A stretch of 64,000 nt of DNA from Euglena gracilis (lineage: Eukaryota; Euglenida; Euglenophyceae; Euglenales). The notes below the pieces were generated by a model. That model saw only the letters and a list, made by a program, of their open reading frames with translations, did not search any database and was not told the origin of the DNA. Below are positions 19,131-46,200 of this stretch, piece by piece. Location of the stretch: the NCBI GenBank assembly GCA_039621445.1, contig CP154956.1, positions 43,424,437-43,488,436 of the forward strand, written 5' to 3'. How positions within the stretch are numbered: the stretch's first letter is position 1; each line of letters starts with the position of its first letter. Both the position numbers and the translations under genes were made by a program.

Positions 19131-19501
19131 CGCCGGTTGTCCTGGTGGCCCCGACCCGGGGGGGGGGGGGCGGGTCGGGGGACTATTAAACCCCCATACC
19201 CCCCATACCCCCCAAACCCCAGGTATGGGCCTCCACTTTATGCCATATGTGGTGCTGGGAAAAAATTGCTGTCTGTCCCTACATGGATTACCCCCCCCCC
19301 CCTTGTCGTTGGCACTGCGTGTTGTTGTCCGTGTCAACTGCACTTTTCTGGACAAAAATTTTTTCCTTCCACTGGCCAAAGTTTCAAGAAAATTCAGCCA
19401 AGACACTTTGATGGGGATGATGACCATGGTTACCAATTTCTGCCTTATTCTTTTTGTATTGCTTGTCTGGCAGAGAATGTTCAAATACTCACTTTTTGCA
19501 G
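19131..19501. other. Intron-like DNA
   Basis: CCCCATACCCCCCATA repeats near 19190-19220, then unique T-rich sequence that leads into the acceptor at 19501. No gene seen. Confidence 0.35.
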
Positions 19502-19560
19502 GTTCTGTTGATGAGGTTGACGGCATTTCAACTCCAGGAACACCTCAAGCTGCTAGAATG
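19502..19560 (+). CDS. Candidate 59-nt exon, helix-encoding, tentative
   Basis: The acceptor TTTTTGCAG, 19 open codons reading LLMRLTAFQLQEHLKLLE and the donor GAATG|GTATCT. The amphipathic Leu-rich helix and tight splice sites favour coding. Phases 0 to 2 fit 16843-16898 upstream and 24708-24766 downstream. Confidence 0.45.
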
Positions 19561-20117
19561 GTATCTTTGACTCATGGGTTTTGTTCATGGATTTTGATTG
19601 TGATTGGGCCAAAATTCCATTGGTGTTGTTTTTTAGGTCAAAGTGAAAAAGACTCTTTTTGGAATTTTTATGCTCCATTTGCCTACAGATCCAAAGTGGG
19701 CTTTTTGTCGGGCAAGCCGGTGGGGGTTGGCTTTCCACCCACTCAGCCTAACCCCCAGGGAGGGGGGGGCTCGGACCGGACTCCCCTCCCACTGCTCCCA
19801 CCGACCCCCCCCCCCGGGTGGTTCAGTTGTTTATGGCTGCTTTTCAAATTTCTTTTTTCAAAGAAGAAGAGAAAACAACCAATCAAACTGGGGACAAGAA
19901 CTGAGCAAAATATTGGGACCCGGATGATAAAATAAACAAATTGATTTGGTGGTTGAAAAATGGGATAGAAAAGGTATTGCTCTTGGAGGGGTGGCAAGAA
20001 AATGGAAAAGTGAGGGCACCGTTTTAAAAAAAAATCAAGCAAAAAGAATAAAACTTCTTAATTGGAATAAACCACAAAAAAATGTTTTTTGCATAGTTAA
20101 CCCACCCCTCTTCCCCT

Positions 20118-20345
20118 CAAGTTCGGCTCAAAAACAGTTTTTTTTTGGGCCTGGCCGGGCCCAGAAAAACTGTTTTTGAGCTGAATGTGAGCCTTTTTCG
20201 GCTGCATTTCGGTCGCCGGGCAGCCGGGCCGCCAGTCAATTGCCGGCAGCCTGGCCCAGCACCGGCCCGGCCCGGCCCGGCCGGCTGCCCGGCAGATCGA
20301 CCGGCGGCCCGGTGGCCGAAATACATGAGCCAAAAAAGGCTCATA
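20118..20345. repeat. Compound inverted repeat with GGCCCGGCC core
   Basis: GGCTCAAAAACAGTTTTT pairs with its complement around CCTGGCCGGGC (20120-20190). It is followed by a larger GC-rich fold-back in which CAGCCGGGCCGCC and GGCGGCCCGGT face each other (20218-20315). Confidence 0.7.
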
Positions 20346-20546
20346 TTCGGCTCAAAAACAGTTTTTCCGGGCTTGGCTGGCGGCCAAGCACCTATAGTAA
20401 AAATGGCCGAAAATGGCCGAAAATGAAACTTTGGGCTCTATAGGTGGGGGTCCCGAAAATGGACGAAAATGAAAAAATTTGTTGCAAGAATTTTTTGAAC
20501 TTTTTTTTTTGCCTAACAGTTTTTTTTCCCCTAAGGAGCAATTTTG

Positions 20547-20547
20547 T

Positions 20548-20610
<63 letters not shown>

Positions 20611-20700
20611 TTTTTTGTTATTTTTAATTTTTTTTTTTTGCTTTTTGTGTTTTCTATTTTTGGGTGTTTTTTTTTGTTTTTTTTTTTTTTTTTTTTTTTG
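20547..20700. repeat. Poly-T tract (~60 uninterrupted, ~150 T-rich)
   Basis: A near-pure T run at 20547-20608, then T-rich sequence with single other bases up to 20699. The length of the pure run may be unreliable in the assembly. Confidence 0.9.
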
Positions 20701-21289
20701 TGGCACTGTTAGCTCCCATCTGCAATAAACCTAATGAAGGAATCACAACTTTTACAGAGAAAATAACATTTCACACACTTTGCCTGGTTGCACCTTGTCA
20801 CCACAATTTTTTTTTGAAATGTCATCAAAATCTTCAGCTTTGGACCCATTTGGAGGTGGTTCTTTGAGCAACATGTGTCCGGGGCCAGGCATAATGCTTG
20901 GGGTATCAAGTACAAGCACCTTTGATGATGCTGGGCGATGCTGAGCGATGCCGGACGATGCCGGATTTTTGGAGACTAGAGGTGGGGTTCCGATGCTGGG
21001 CGATGCTGGCATTTTTTTGTATACTTTGAAGAATAAACCCATTTTTAGGATAATTTTCCACAAATCTCCAGTATTTCATCTATCTTGGCCATTTTGGATT
21101 AATTTTTGCTATTTTCGGGGTTATTTTGCATTGCATTGATTTGGGCAAATATTGGGTTAATTTGGGTCAATACGAGTGCATTTATGGCATTTTTGGCCAT
21201 TTTATGCCATTTTGGTGAATGGGGGTTATTTTTCGCAGTCTCTTTTTGGGCTTTTGTGGTCATGGGGCATTTGTGGTCATTTTGGCTAC
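20701..21289. other. Unique DNA with GATGCTGGGCGATGC short repeats
   Basis: GATGATGCTGGGCGATGCTG-type 10-12-bp repeats at 20930-21010. The rest is A/T-rich without a recognisable exon. Confidence 0.35.
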
Positions 21290-21294
21290 CCGCC

Positions 21295-21735
21295 CCCCCC
21301 CCTGGGCAATTGACGCCCCCGGGCAATTGACGCCCCCGGGCAATTGTCACCCCTGGCTTCACCCCGGGAAATTGTCACCCCCCTCCGTGCTGCCCAATTT
21401 GTCACCCCCCCCCCCACAGAAGATGTTTGTGAATTTTCTTTTCGCCGACACGGCTCGATTGATCCTCTATTTCGCTGCAACGTGCTGAGAAATGTCACAC
21501 ACCAAATGCTCTGCACAATATCACAACCATAGCTGCATTTTTGCGTGTTCATTGGTGTTTCAGATGGTTTTCTTGGTCATTTGGATTTAATGTGGCCTAC
21601 ATGGGTGGGCAATTGACGCCCCCGGGCAATTGTCACCCCCCTCTGTGCCAGCCAAATTGTCACCCCGGGAAATTGTCAGCCCCCTCCGTACTGTCCGATT
21701 TGTCGCGCGACAATTGCCCGGGGGGGGGGGGGTAG
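21295..21735. repeat. CCCGGGCAATTGNC repeat clusters flanking ~240 bp
   Basis: Two clusters (21295-21415 and 21606-21735) of GGGCAATTGACGCCCC / GGGAAATTGTCACCCC units, about ten in all, surround a unique segment at 21416-21605. The left and right clusters share order and spacing, as direct terminal repeats would. Confidence 0.65.
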
Positions 21736-21765
21736 GTTTGGAGCCAATGGGTGCAGAAATTAAAC

Positions 21766-22150
21766 AAAATGCAGATACTGGATGCAGATGCTGGACAAGA
21801 TGCAGTGGTTGCAGACATTGGACAGATGCAATGGTCCAGCATCTACACAAGGTGCAGATGCTGGACAAGATGCAGATGCTGGGCAAGTTGCATTGGATGC
21901 AGATACTGGACAAGATGCAATTGATGCAGATACTGGACAAGATTCAGATGCTGGCAAGTTGCAGTGGATGAGATGCAGATACGGGACAAGATGCAGATAT
22001 TGGACAAGATGCAGATACTGGACAAGATGCATATGCTGGACAAGATGCAGATACTGGACAAGATGCAGATGCTGGACAATTGCAGTTGATGCAGACTGGA
22101 CAAGATGCTACTGAACTAGATGCGGTGGATGCAGATACTGGACAATTTCT
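21766..22150. repeat. 18-bp minisatellite, about 20 units
   Basis: ATGCAGATACTGGACAAG and variants repeat with an 18-bp period, so all three forward frames are open in part (for example D-A-D-T-G-Q). The frame changes repeatedly and there is no start or splice context, so I treat it as a minisatellite and not as a gene. Confidence 0.85.
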
Positions 22151-22199
22151 CCCAATCTCGCCACATCCAGACGGATGACCGGTTAACATGAATCCTGCT

Positions 22200-22510
22200 G
22201 CGTCATTCGGCAATGTTCTCTTCATTCCGATGGAATTCGACTTCCCACGGCATTTATTTTATTTTTTTTGAAACGTTTGTGGTTGTCGTTCGAAATAGAA
22301 CCCCCCAAGTTCCTTTGGTGGATTCCAGTTGGAGTTGATCCAATGTCAGGAAAAAGTTTATTCCCAAAACCTTGGAATTGCATATTGCAACAAAAAACTC
22401 TTTGGCCTCTTTGGTCTCCGAGCACCCATTCCAAACGGACCTCTTTAGATGCGTTGGCTTGTTTATTGCTCACAACTATTTCCACGTTGCATGCATGATC
22501 AAAATGCATT
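22200..22510. other. Unique low-repeat segment, open on both strands
   Basis: About 290 bp with balanced composition and no homopolymer runs lies between two repeats. The + strand is open for 76 codons and the - strand for 95. I cannot recognise either translation. It could be a transposon gene fragment or an exon. Confidence 0.3.
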
Positions 22511-23074
22511 GTTGGTATGAAAGGGTTTTAAGGTAATTTTACCCCCCACCTATAGGAGAAATTGGCCGAAAATGGGCGAAAATGACCGAAAATGGCAAAA
22601 ATCTGGGGGTCAATTATAAGTGCTTGCTGGCGGCCTGGCAACCCGGCAATGAATGAAGGAAATGAATGATCCGAAAATAGCTCATATTCGGCTCAAAGAC
22701 AGTTTTTTTGGGTCCTGGAGGCCAAAAAATCATCGTTCTGGGCAAAATTTTTTTTTCAGATTTTTTTCCTGATTTTTGACCTAAAAAAACGGCTAAGTCA
22801 AAACAGGCCAAAACTGTACAAAATGCCAAAATTGGCCAAAAAATGGCCGTAACTCGGGCTACTTGGGGAGTTGCGAGGAAATGAAAATACTGTTAGATAG
22901 GGCTTATTTTTAAGGGCTTCAATTTGGGTCTTCGGAAATTTCTTTTTGATTCCCCACCATTTTTTTGAGACATTTTAGGAAAATCGTTTTTTTTTTAACC
23001 CAAAAGAAATGGCCAAAAACGGCCAAGTCGCAAGCTTGCCGTGATGTTTTGGGCTGTAAATCAGCCACATTTCG

Positions 23075-23815
23075 GGCCAGGCGGGGAGTCGCGGGGAAAT
23101 CACAGTGTTATTATGTAGGGCGTTCCAAGGGCTTCAATTTAGGTCTCTGGACATTTCCTTTGATCTGGTTTCATTTCCGAGATATTCTGGAAACATCGAT
23201 TTTTTGACCCCGAAAACAGCCCAAAATGGCCCCTGAAATGGGCCAAAATTGGCCGAAAAATGGCCGTAACTCGGGCTACACGAAGAGTTGGAGAAAAGCA
23301 AACCATGGTTGGACAGGGCATTCCAAGGGCTTCATTTTTGCTCTCCGGACATTTTCTTTGATTTTACTTCGTTGTCGAGATATTTCGGGAAAATCGATTT
23401 TTTTGCTCCAAAAACGGCCCCAAAAAAGCACCCCAAAATGGCCGTTTTGGGCCACAAAAGCGCGCCGGAACACGGGCCAGGCGTGCCGGCAGCCAAAACG
23501 GCGAATGGGGGGTGATAGAGGGCCTCCAGGGGTACATTTCTTTCGTGGGACACTTCCAGAAATAATGTGTGTTTTCTCGAGATATTTTCGAAAAATCGAT
23601 TTTTTGACCGAAAATCTCACCAAGGCAATGTCTTTCGTGCTGAGTCAAAACTGGGGGGGGCAATCCTGCCCAGTTTTGGACCCCTTCGTGGCTGAATAAC
23701 TCGGGCCTGGCGGGGGGTTGGGGGTGAAACAGAGGTGATTCGGAAACTAGAAATCCAGTCTCTCGCAACTAAAAAAAAGAATCCGGGAACCGGGCCGGGA
23801 TCATGGTGATAATCC
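23075..23815. repeat. ~740-bp dispersed repeat, copy 2
   Basis: Matches 18380-19130 along its length. It lacks the ACGTTGTTGTTAC insert of copy 1 and differs in the segment before GCCCAGTTTTGGACCCCTTC. It ends immediately before the element at 23866. Confidence 0.85.
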
Positions 23816-23865
23816 GCGGTTTTTACGGTTTACCCAGGGGCGGAGGGGGAGGAGGGAGTTCTACC

Positions 23866-24308
23866 CAGGGTTCGATATAAGGAGGGCGTACATGGTTTAG
23901 GTGGGGGGGGTGTCCCCCCCCCCCCCCCCCCCCCCCCCCTCCTGGCCCGCAGGGGGGGGTCCGGACCACCCCCCCCCCCACCTGCAAGGGGGGTCCGGAC
24001 CGACCCTGGGGGGCAAAAATTGACCCCCCCCAAAAAGGGTCAATTTTTTCCTCCGGCGCTTCGCGCCGAAAATTTTTTGCATTTTTGGCACATTTTTGCC
24101 CAAAAAGTGCCCAAAATGGCACTTTTGGTCGTTTTGGGGGGTCAAAATTTTTCGGCCCGGCGCTTCGCGCCGGGCCGAAAATTCGGCCACCCTGACCGCG
24201 CACCTGTTTAGGTGGGGGGGGGGGTCCCCCCCCCCCCCCCCCCCCCCTCCTGGCCCGCAGGGGGGGGTCCGGACCCCCCCCCCCCACCTGTCCTTATATC
24301 GAACCCTG
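23866..24308. mobile_element. hAT-like MITE with perfect 8-bp target duplication, copy 1
   Basis: The terminal repeats CAGGGTTCGATATAAGGA and TCCTTATATCGAACCCTG are flanked by GTTCTACC on both sides (23858-23865 and 24309-24316). The interior has C-run/G-run pairs and a GGCCCGGCGCTTCGCGCCGG hairpin. No coding capacity. A second copy is at 41667-42100. Confidence 0.9.
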
Positions 24309-24707
24309 GTTCTACCCCCTTTTTTCCCCGGTGATAAGCTTCGCTCTTGCCCATAAAGGGATAAGAGCTCGGCGACCCCCCCCCCCATTTATCACCCCCC
24401 CTTAGGGACGACCACCAAACAGGGGGGTCATCAGTGTGGGGGGGCATCATTTTTTTCCGGACGCATTTGCACATGGGGTACATTTTGTTTTGGTTGGACA
24501 AGCTGAAAAAAAAATGACGTAGGCCACACCAGAGAAGTGGAAAGGAGGGGTCCGTTTTTCCCGTGATGATTTGAATTTCCCAAGTGACCTCCCAATTCAA
24601 GCATTATTTTTTCTGGTTCCAGCTCAGGTTTTTTTCCCATTCGGATTAATGCTGGTGTGTTTGACCACTATGAGTGCTGCGCCGCTTAGTCTTCTTGCTG
24701 TGTTCAG

Positions 24708-24766
24708 GCTTCACGAGTGTTGGCAATCAGGCTTCCTTCTTCCTTCTGTGTCCACCGATTTATTTT
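24708..24766 (+). CDS. Candidate 59-nt exon just upstream of the OPR-like gene core
   Basis: The acceptor CTGTGTTCAG and donor TATTTT|GTGGGC bound 57 nt of open frame (L-H-E-C-W-Q-S-G-F-L-L-P). It enters in phase 2 and leaves in phase 1, matching 19502-19560 and 25233-25399. Joining gives no stop. No motif is strong enough to prove it. Confidence 0.4.
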
Positions 24767-25232
24767 GTGGGCAAACCGGGGGATTTTTTTTGCCATTTTT
24801 TTGGCCATTTTGCTTACCTGCCCCCCCCCCCCCGTTTGCCCACCGACCACCAGGGCGGTCTTTAAGGGGCAGAAAATTTTTTTCTATCACTATTTTTTCA
24901 GGACCGCCCTCCCCCCGCCCCTCCAGGCCAAAGGCTCACCAAGGGCCGATCTGGGGTGTGAACGGGGTTGAAAACCCCAAAGTTGAAGATTTCTTCTTTT
25001 TGATGTTTTGTTTGGTTTGGCAAATGTCCAAGGATGCCAGAACTCAATGTTCCCCCCCCAATGTGGACTTGTTTTCGCCAAAAGTGTCTGCATTTTTTTC
25101 CAGTGGATTTTTAGTTGAATGTGTTGGGACAACAGGGTTATTTTTTTTTAAATTCTTTTGAGGACGCCCTGCCGACCACCCCTATATATATATTTTTTTT
25201 TTTACCGACGACCCCCCGGTCGAGGGTTGCAG

Positions 25233-41225
<15,993 letters not shown>

Positions 41226-41478
41226 GCCGGCTCATACCGCCTGCTGCCCTCCCCCACTGGCGCCCCCTCCCTGCGGCCGTCGCAGCAACGAGGAGGCGCC
41301 GAAGCGGCTGCGCGGCACCTCTTTCTGTTTTTTTTTGTTTTTGTTCGCTGGCTGTCACATTTTTTTTTCTGCGGGGCACCTCTGCTCTGTTTCCCTCTCC
41401 CGTGCATGAATGTGGGCGACCGCGCCCACATGAATCGCTGACCATTGACTACCAAACTTCATTGCACGTGACGGTTTG

Positions 41479-41484
41479 AATAAA
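41479..41484 (+). terminator. AATAAA polyadenylation-type signal
   Basis: AATAAA lies 254 nt after the TAG at 41223-41225 and is the first such hexamer downstream on the + strand. Protists differ in signal use, so this is suggestive only. Confidence 0.35.
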
Positions 41485-41666
41485 CGCAAGCCGTCGTGTT
41501 GGTATGCATCTTGCGCTTTCTTTAGGATCTGGGTCATTTTCCCCCTGGAATCGTATCACTGTTTCCCGATGAAATGCACGTCTGATTTTTTTCTAACCCC
41601 GTCAGTGAACCCATTAAAAGCCACCTGCCAGAGGTTTTTTTAGGACCCGGGCGGGAAGGGGGGGGT

Positions 41667-42100
41667 CAGGGTTCGATATAAGGAGGGCGTACATGGTTTA
41701 GGTGGGGGGCGTGCCCCCCCCCGCCCCCCCCCTCCTGGCCCGCAGGGGGGGGTCCGGACCACCCCCCCCCCACCTGCAAGGGGGTCCGGACCGACCCTGG
41801 GGGGCAAAAATTGACCCCCCCCCAAAAGGGTCAATTTTTTCCTCCGGCGCTTTGCGCCGAAATTTTTTTGCATTTTTGGCACATTTTTGCCCAAAAAGTG
41901 CCCAAAATGGCACTTTTGGTCGTTTTGGGGGGTCAAAAATTTTCGGCCCGGCGCTTCGCGCCGGGCCGAAAATTCAGCCACCCTGACCGCGCACCTGTTT
42001 AGGTGGGGGGGGTGTCCCCCCCCACCCCCCCCCCCCCCCTGCCCGCAGGGGGGGGGGGCCGGACCACCCCCCCCCCCACCTGTCCTTATATCGAACCCTG
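41667..42100. mobile_element. hAT-like MITE, copy 2 of the TTCGATATAAGGA type
   Basis: Same ends and interior as 23866-24308, about 95% alike by eye. The insertion is in a G-run, so the duplication (GGGGGGGT / GGGGGGTC) cannot be resolved exactly. Confidence 0.85.
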
Positions 42101-43012
42101 GGGGGGTCCAGACCAAGGTTGACGGCTTGTTTTTTTTTGAAACAAAAAAACAAAAGAAAAAAACGTCATGGAGGGTTTGGAGGAAAAATGTTTTTGAAAT
42201 GTTTTTGAAATGTCATTTTTTTATCCCTGCAGCATTCATTTTTCTGTTTTTTTTTGGATGCTGAAAGCATGATTTTTTGCAACAGAAAACACAGATTTGG
42301 AAATACTTTCACATTATGTGCGGACATAAAACCATGACCCAAAAAATGACTTTAGAGGAGGGGGTGTTCCCCGAATATTCAGCTAGATTCCTAATTTTGA
42401 GGCATAAAGCATGCACATTCTGGGATGGTGATTCCTAATTTGGTGTCAAAATCCTATTTTTTAGGTGTGGGGATTCCTAATTTAAGGATTTTCCCCTAAA
42501 AATTCGTTTTTGGTGATTCCTAATTTGGCCGCCGAAAATGTGGTGTTTCCCCGTTGCCCCCCCCCCCCGTGACCCCCCCCCCTGACCTGAACCACCCCCC
42601 GAACTTTTTCCTCAAAAAAAATGCTATTTCGCAAGGAAAAAGGTCAATTTTTGCTTTTTCAAAAAACATATGTTTTTTTTTTAACGTCAACCCTGGTCCA
42701 GACCCCCCTGGGGAACCCCGGGGGACGGGGGGGCTTGGGGGGGACCCACTTTCGGGGGCCACTTATGGAATCCAAAAAAAAGAAATTGCGCCGAAAATTG
42801 AGGAAAACTCTAACAGAGGAAAGCGGGGTACCTACACAGCCGAGCCCACCCCCTGGCCGTCCCGCTTTGATTGTCCCAGTTGGCAAAAGGAGCCGGGCCC
42901 CACCTCCCGTGCGTGCTCCATCAGGTCCCATGGGATGGCCGTGAGGCTGCTCGCCCCGCCGCCATCCTCGCCCCCGCCCTAGAAAAAAAAAAAAAAAAAA
43001 AAAAAAAAAAGA
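42101..43012. other. Intergenic DNA between the OPR-like gene and the Gly-Trp gene
   Basis: GATTCCTAATTT repeats at 42385-42530, then C-run DNA. 42830-42980 is GC-rich and partly open, and may hold a 5' exon with an ATG for the next gene, but I cannot fix it. Confidence 0.4.
42983..43010. repeat. Poly-A tract (28)
   Basis: 28 uninterrupted As directly before the GC-rich coding block at 43013. On the + strand this is not a usual pyrimidine acceptor tract. Confidence 0.95.
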
Positions 43013-43266
43013 CCACGACCCCCGGCCGGGGGGCCGCGGGGCGGGCCAGCGCCGTGGCGGCCACCGTCCTGGCCCTCCTCCTCCTCCTCTGCGCCGCGGG
43101 GGCCGGGGCCGCCGGCCGGCCGGGGGCGCTGCCGGCGGTGGTGCTGGCGGCCCGCGCCGCGCCGGCGGCGGCGCACTCCGCGGAGTGGGCGGCGGGCCAC
43201 CAGGCGGGGTGGGAGGCCGGCTGGAAGCAGGGCTGGGAGGGCGCCTACAAGGAGGCCTGGCGGCCG
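43013..43266 (+). CDS. Gly-Trp gene, exon 1 of the visible set
   Basis: Strong GC-rich third-position bias and an open frame from the poly-A to a CGGCCG|GTCCCT donor. The order is a hydrophobic helix, an Ala/Pro linker, then five Gly/Trp-spaced units. No ATG lies between the poly-A and the helix, so a 5' exon is missing. Confidence 0.6.
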
Positions 43267-46200
43267 GTCCCTGTCTGCGCAGCGTTGGACCCGAGTGGCC
43301 CCCCGGCGGGTACGGTGCAATTTCCAAGGTCTGCGGGTCGCAGAAGTGATATGGCAGTCCCGCCCGCCTGGTGTGAATGAAGCGTTGTCAGTATTATCAT
43401 TCCAGTGTCTTGCATCCAAAAGTCACAAAACACACTGCTGTCTTCTCCACTGTTTGTGCATCGGTTGCGAACATCACCCCCCCCCCCGGAGGAGACAGCA
43501 ACCGGGTGGCAAGCGGGCTGGGCGCTGGGCCGCAAGCTGGGCTGGAGGCATCCCGTTGCCGGTCTCCGTCCCCCCCCCCCCCACATGTGTGTCGGCCCAC
43601 ACACATTTTTGGGGGGGGGGGGGGCAGGGCAACACCCCTCTTCCTCTCGGCGATGGGATGGCGGGGAGTCGGCATGGATGTCAATGAACAAGGCAAAGGA
43701 GGCCCAGGCAGCCTCCAGCCGCAAGGCAGCTGCTGAGGGCTTCAAGGTGTGCAGAGTGATCAGTGCTGGGCGATGAAGCCCCTTGCTAGGGCAACGAGTT
43801 GTTGGAGTTTTTTTCGATGTTTTTTTTGCACTGCTGTGCGTTACGATATCGTTATCACAAGTTGCACAATGTGAGGATGAATGGTGCGACTAATTGGTAG
43901 TTCCCATCCCTGTTCACGTCCACTGACACCCAATCAAGAGATGTCACAACCGCAGATTCATTTTACCCTGTGTGACCCCAGGGTTTTCAAAAAAAAAAGT
44001 GGGTCGGTGGGTTTTTGGCCCTGGGAAAACGTGCCCCCCCCCCCAGGACATTATTGGGTGAATCTATGATTTCAATTGAGCCAGATTTGAAAAGGCAAGA
44101 CGTTGAACCCATACACAAACACTGCTGGCACTGTTGTGCGACTACTCGCCAGTAAATGCTGAAGGTTTCCCAGGCCAGTTGAATTTGACCTTCCCAGGTT
44201 CCCAGGGGGAGGGAGAGTGCAGGGGTTCCCTCTGTTTCGTGCCACAAAAAAAAAACCACAAAAAATTACGAATTAGCACGAAAATGGACTTTTGCCAAAT
44301 ATCCTGAAAGATCACAAAAACCATGAAAGATCACAAATGAGATCACCTCGGACAATTTTTTGGGGGGAGTTGAACCTTTTAAGGTTTGGAAAGCTATTTT
44401 TTATTCACTCCCACCCTTTTTATCATTCTTCGGGTTTGTTTTGTTTTATTCGCTCTTTGTAGTCATGCCTTCTGTTTCTGGCGCGCAGCAATGTGTGCGG
44501 CGCAGATATCAAAACAGTTCAAAATTGGCAGGAGTGGGGATATCATTTTCCCCTCCCATTTTGGCTGAAAATGCCGACCCAGCTGCATTTAGCCTATTTT
44601 GCCTGTTTTTGGGGGGGTCGGCACTGGCCAGGTCCAGCCAGCACCATTTCCCAGCCAGCAGCAGGACCCCCCCCCCAGTCCCCCCCAAAGGCCAGGGTTG
44701 TACGGGAATCCCCGCAACCTTGTGGGTGGTGGGTGGGGGAGGTCGACCCCCCCCATTTTTGACCTGACTGCATTTCTGGACCCTGGTCCTCATGATATGC
44801 CCCCAGCGACAAAAGCCCCTCCTCCACTCATCTGATCCCCCCACCCATTTAGGATGTCAGATGTCCAGATGCAAAACCTGAAAGTATGCGACCCAGCAAA
44901 GTCCGTGTTTTGTCATGTTAAGACTTGAAATTTGTTCTGTGTGTGGATTCACTCAGGAACCCCCCCCCCCCGGGGGGCACTTTTTCCTGGGCCCAAACCA
45001 GGGAATTTCTTAAGCCGGAGGGTACCCTACCCCCCGGGGGGGGGGGTCCAGCCAGCCAGCAGCTCAAATCCAGCCAGCAGCCCAAATTCGGGCTGGGAGC
45101 CCCCCCCCCCCCGGGGGTCGAGTGAAATAAAGTCGAGTCCAGCCCGGCCGGAGGCCGGGCCAGCCGGCCGAAGGCCGGCCCAGCTGGCCGCAGGCCGGCC
45201 AGCCAACTGGGCTGTCCAGCTCACTTATCCCTGCATTTTTCCCCCTCATCACAGCCCCTCCATCACAGCCCCCCAGCCTTGATCTAGCTCCACCCATCAA
45301 AATGTCGAAAATGGCCAAAATGTGTTAGAAAATTTTGTTTTTCCTCGACCCAGCCCAGCCCAGCCCGCTCCAGCCCCGGACCCCCCCCCCTCCCCCCCCC
45401 CCCCCCACCAGCCAGCAGCTCAAATCCAGCCAGCAGCCTTTTTGCCAGCCGGAGGCTGGACCCCCCCCCCCCCCCCCCGGGGGTCCTTAAGAAATTCCCT
45501 GGCCCAAACCAACCACCCACTTTTTTTTTTGAAAACCCGCCCGGCCACGACCCCCCCCCCCCCGGTCGTCAACCCAAACCCCACCCAAAGTCAGCCAAAA
45601 CCCTCGAAAAAAAAATTTCCGGCGCGGCCAAAGTCCAGGCTGGACTGACCCATGGTGCACCCCTGGGGGAGGCAGGGGTCCAGCAGCCCAACCCACCCCC
45701 GTGAATCTGTGGTTCTGCATGGTGGCCTTGGAATACTGCCATTGATTGTCTTCCAGAATGAAAGAATGCGATGTTTCTCATGCTTTCTCACAGGCTGTAG
45801 CCACCCTGTCCAAGTCAGAAGCTGTACAGCCCCTTGCTCTGGCCGCTTCAGGGCCTGCTGCAGGGCCTGCAGCACCACAAGGCTTGAGTGATGACACCCA
45901 GGACTGTTCTTGTGTGTATTGATGCCTGCCTAGTTGACGAGCGCAGCTGCGCAACTATGCATATGTGCCAATGCATACGTATTTGCGCATCTGGATACAG
46001 ATTATAATCTGGCAAATACAATGGTTGTTCCATTTTATTTTAGAGACGGTTCATAACAATGTCAATTTTCTATGTCATTTTTTTGCCCCTTGAGGTAGTG
46101 TGAAAATTGACCCCAATTTTTTGATCGCACCTGCGCAAACCTGGCGAGGCTCCAGGTGGTGGGCTGCCATGGGGGTTCACGGGGGGGGGGATGGCACAAG

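Noticed and set aside
21782-22114. 110-codon frame rich in D-A-D-T-G-Q, and the Cys/Ser-rich reverse frames
   Set aside because: Product of the 18-bp minisatellite; the frame changes several times and both strands are open.
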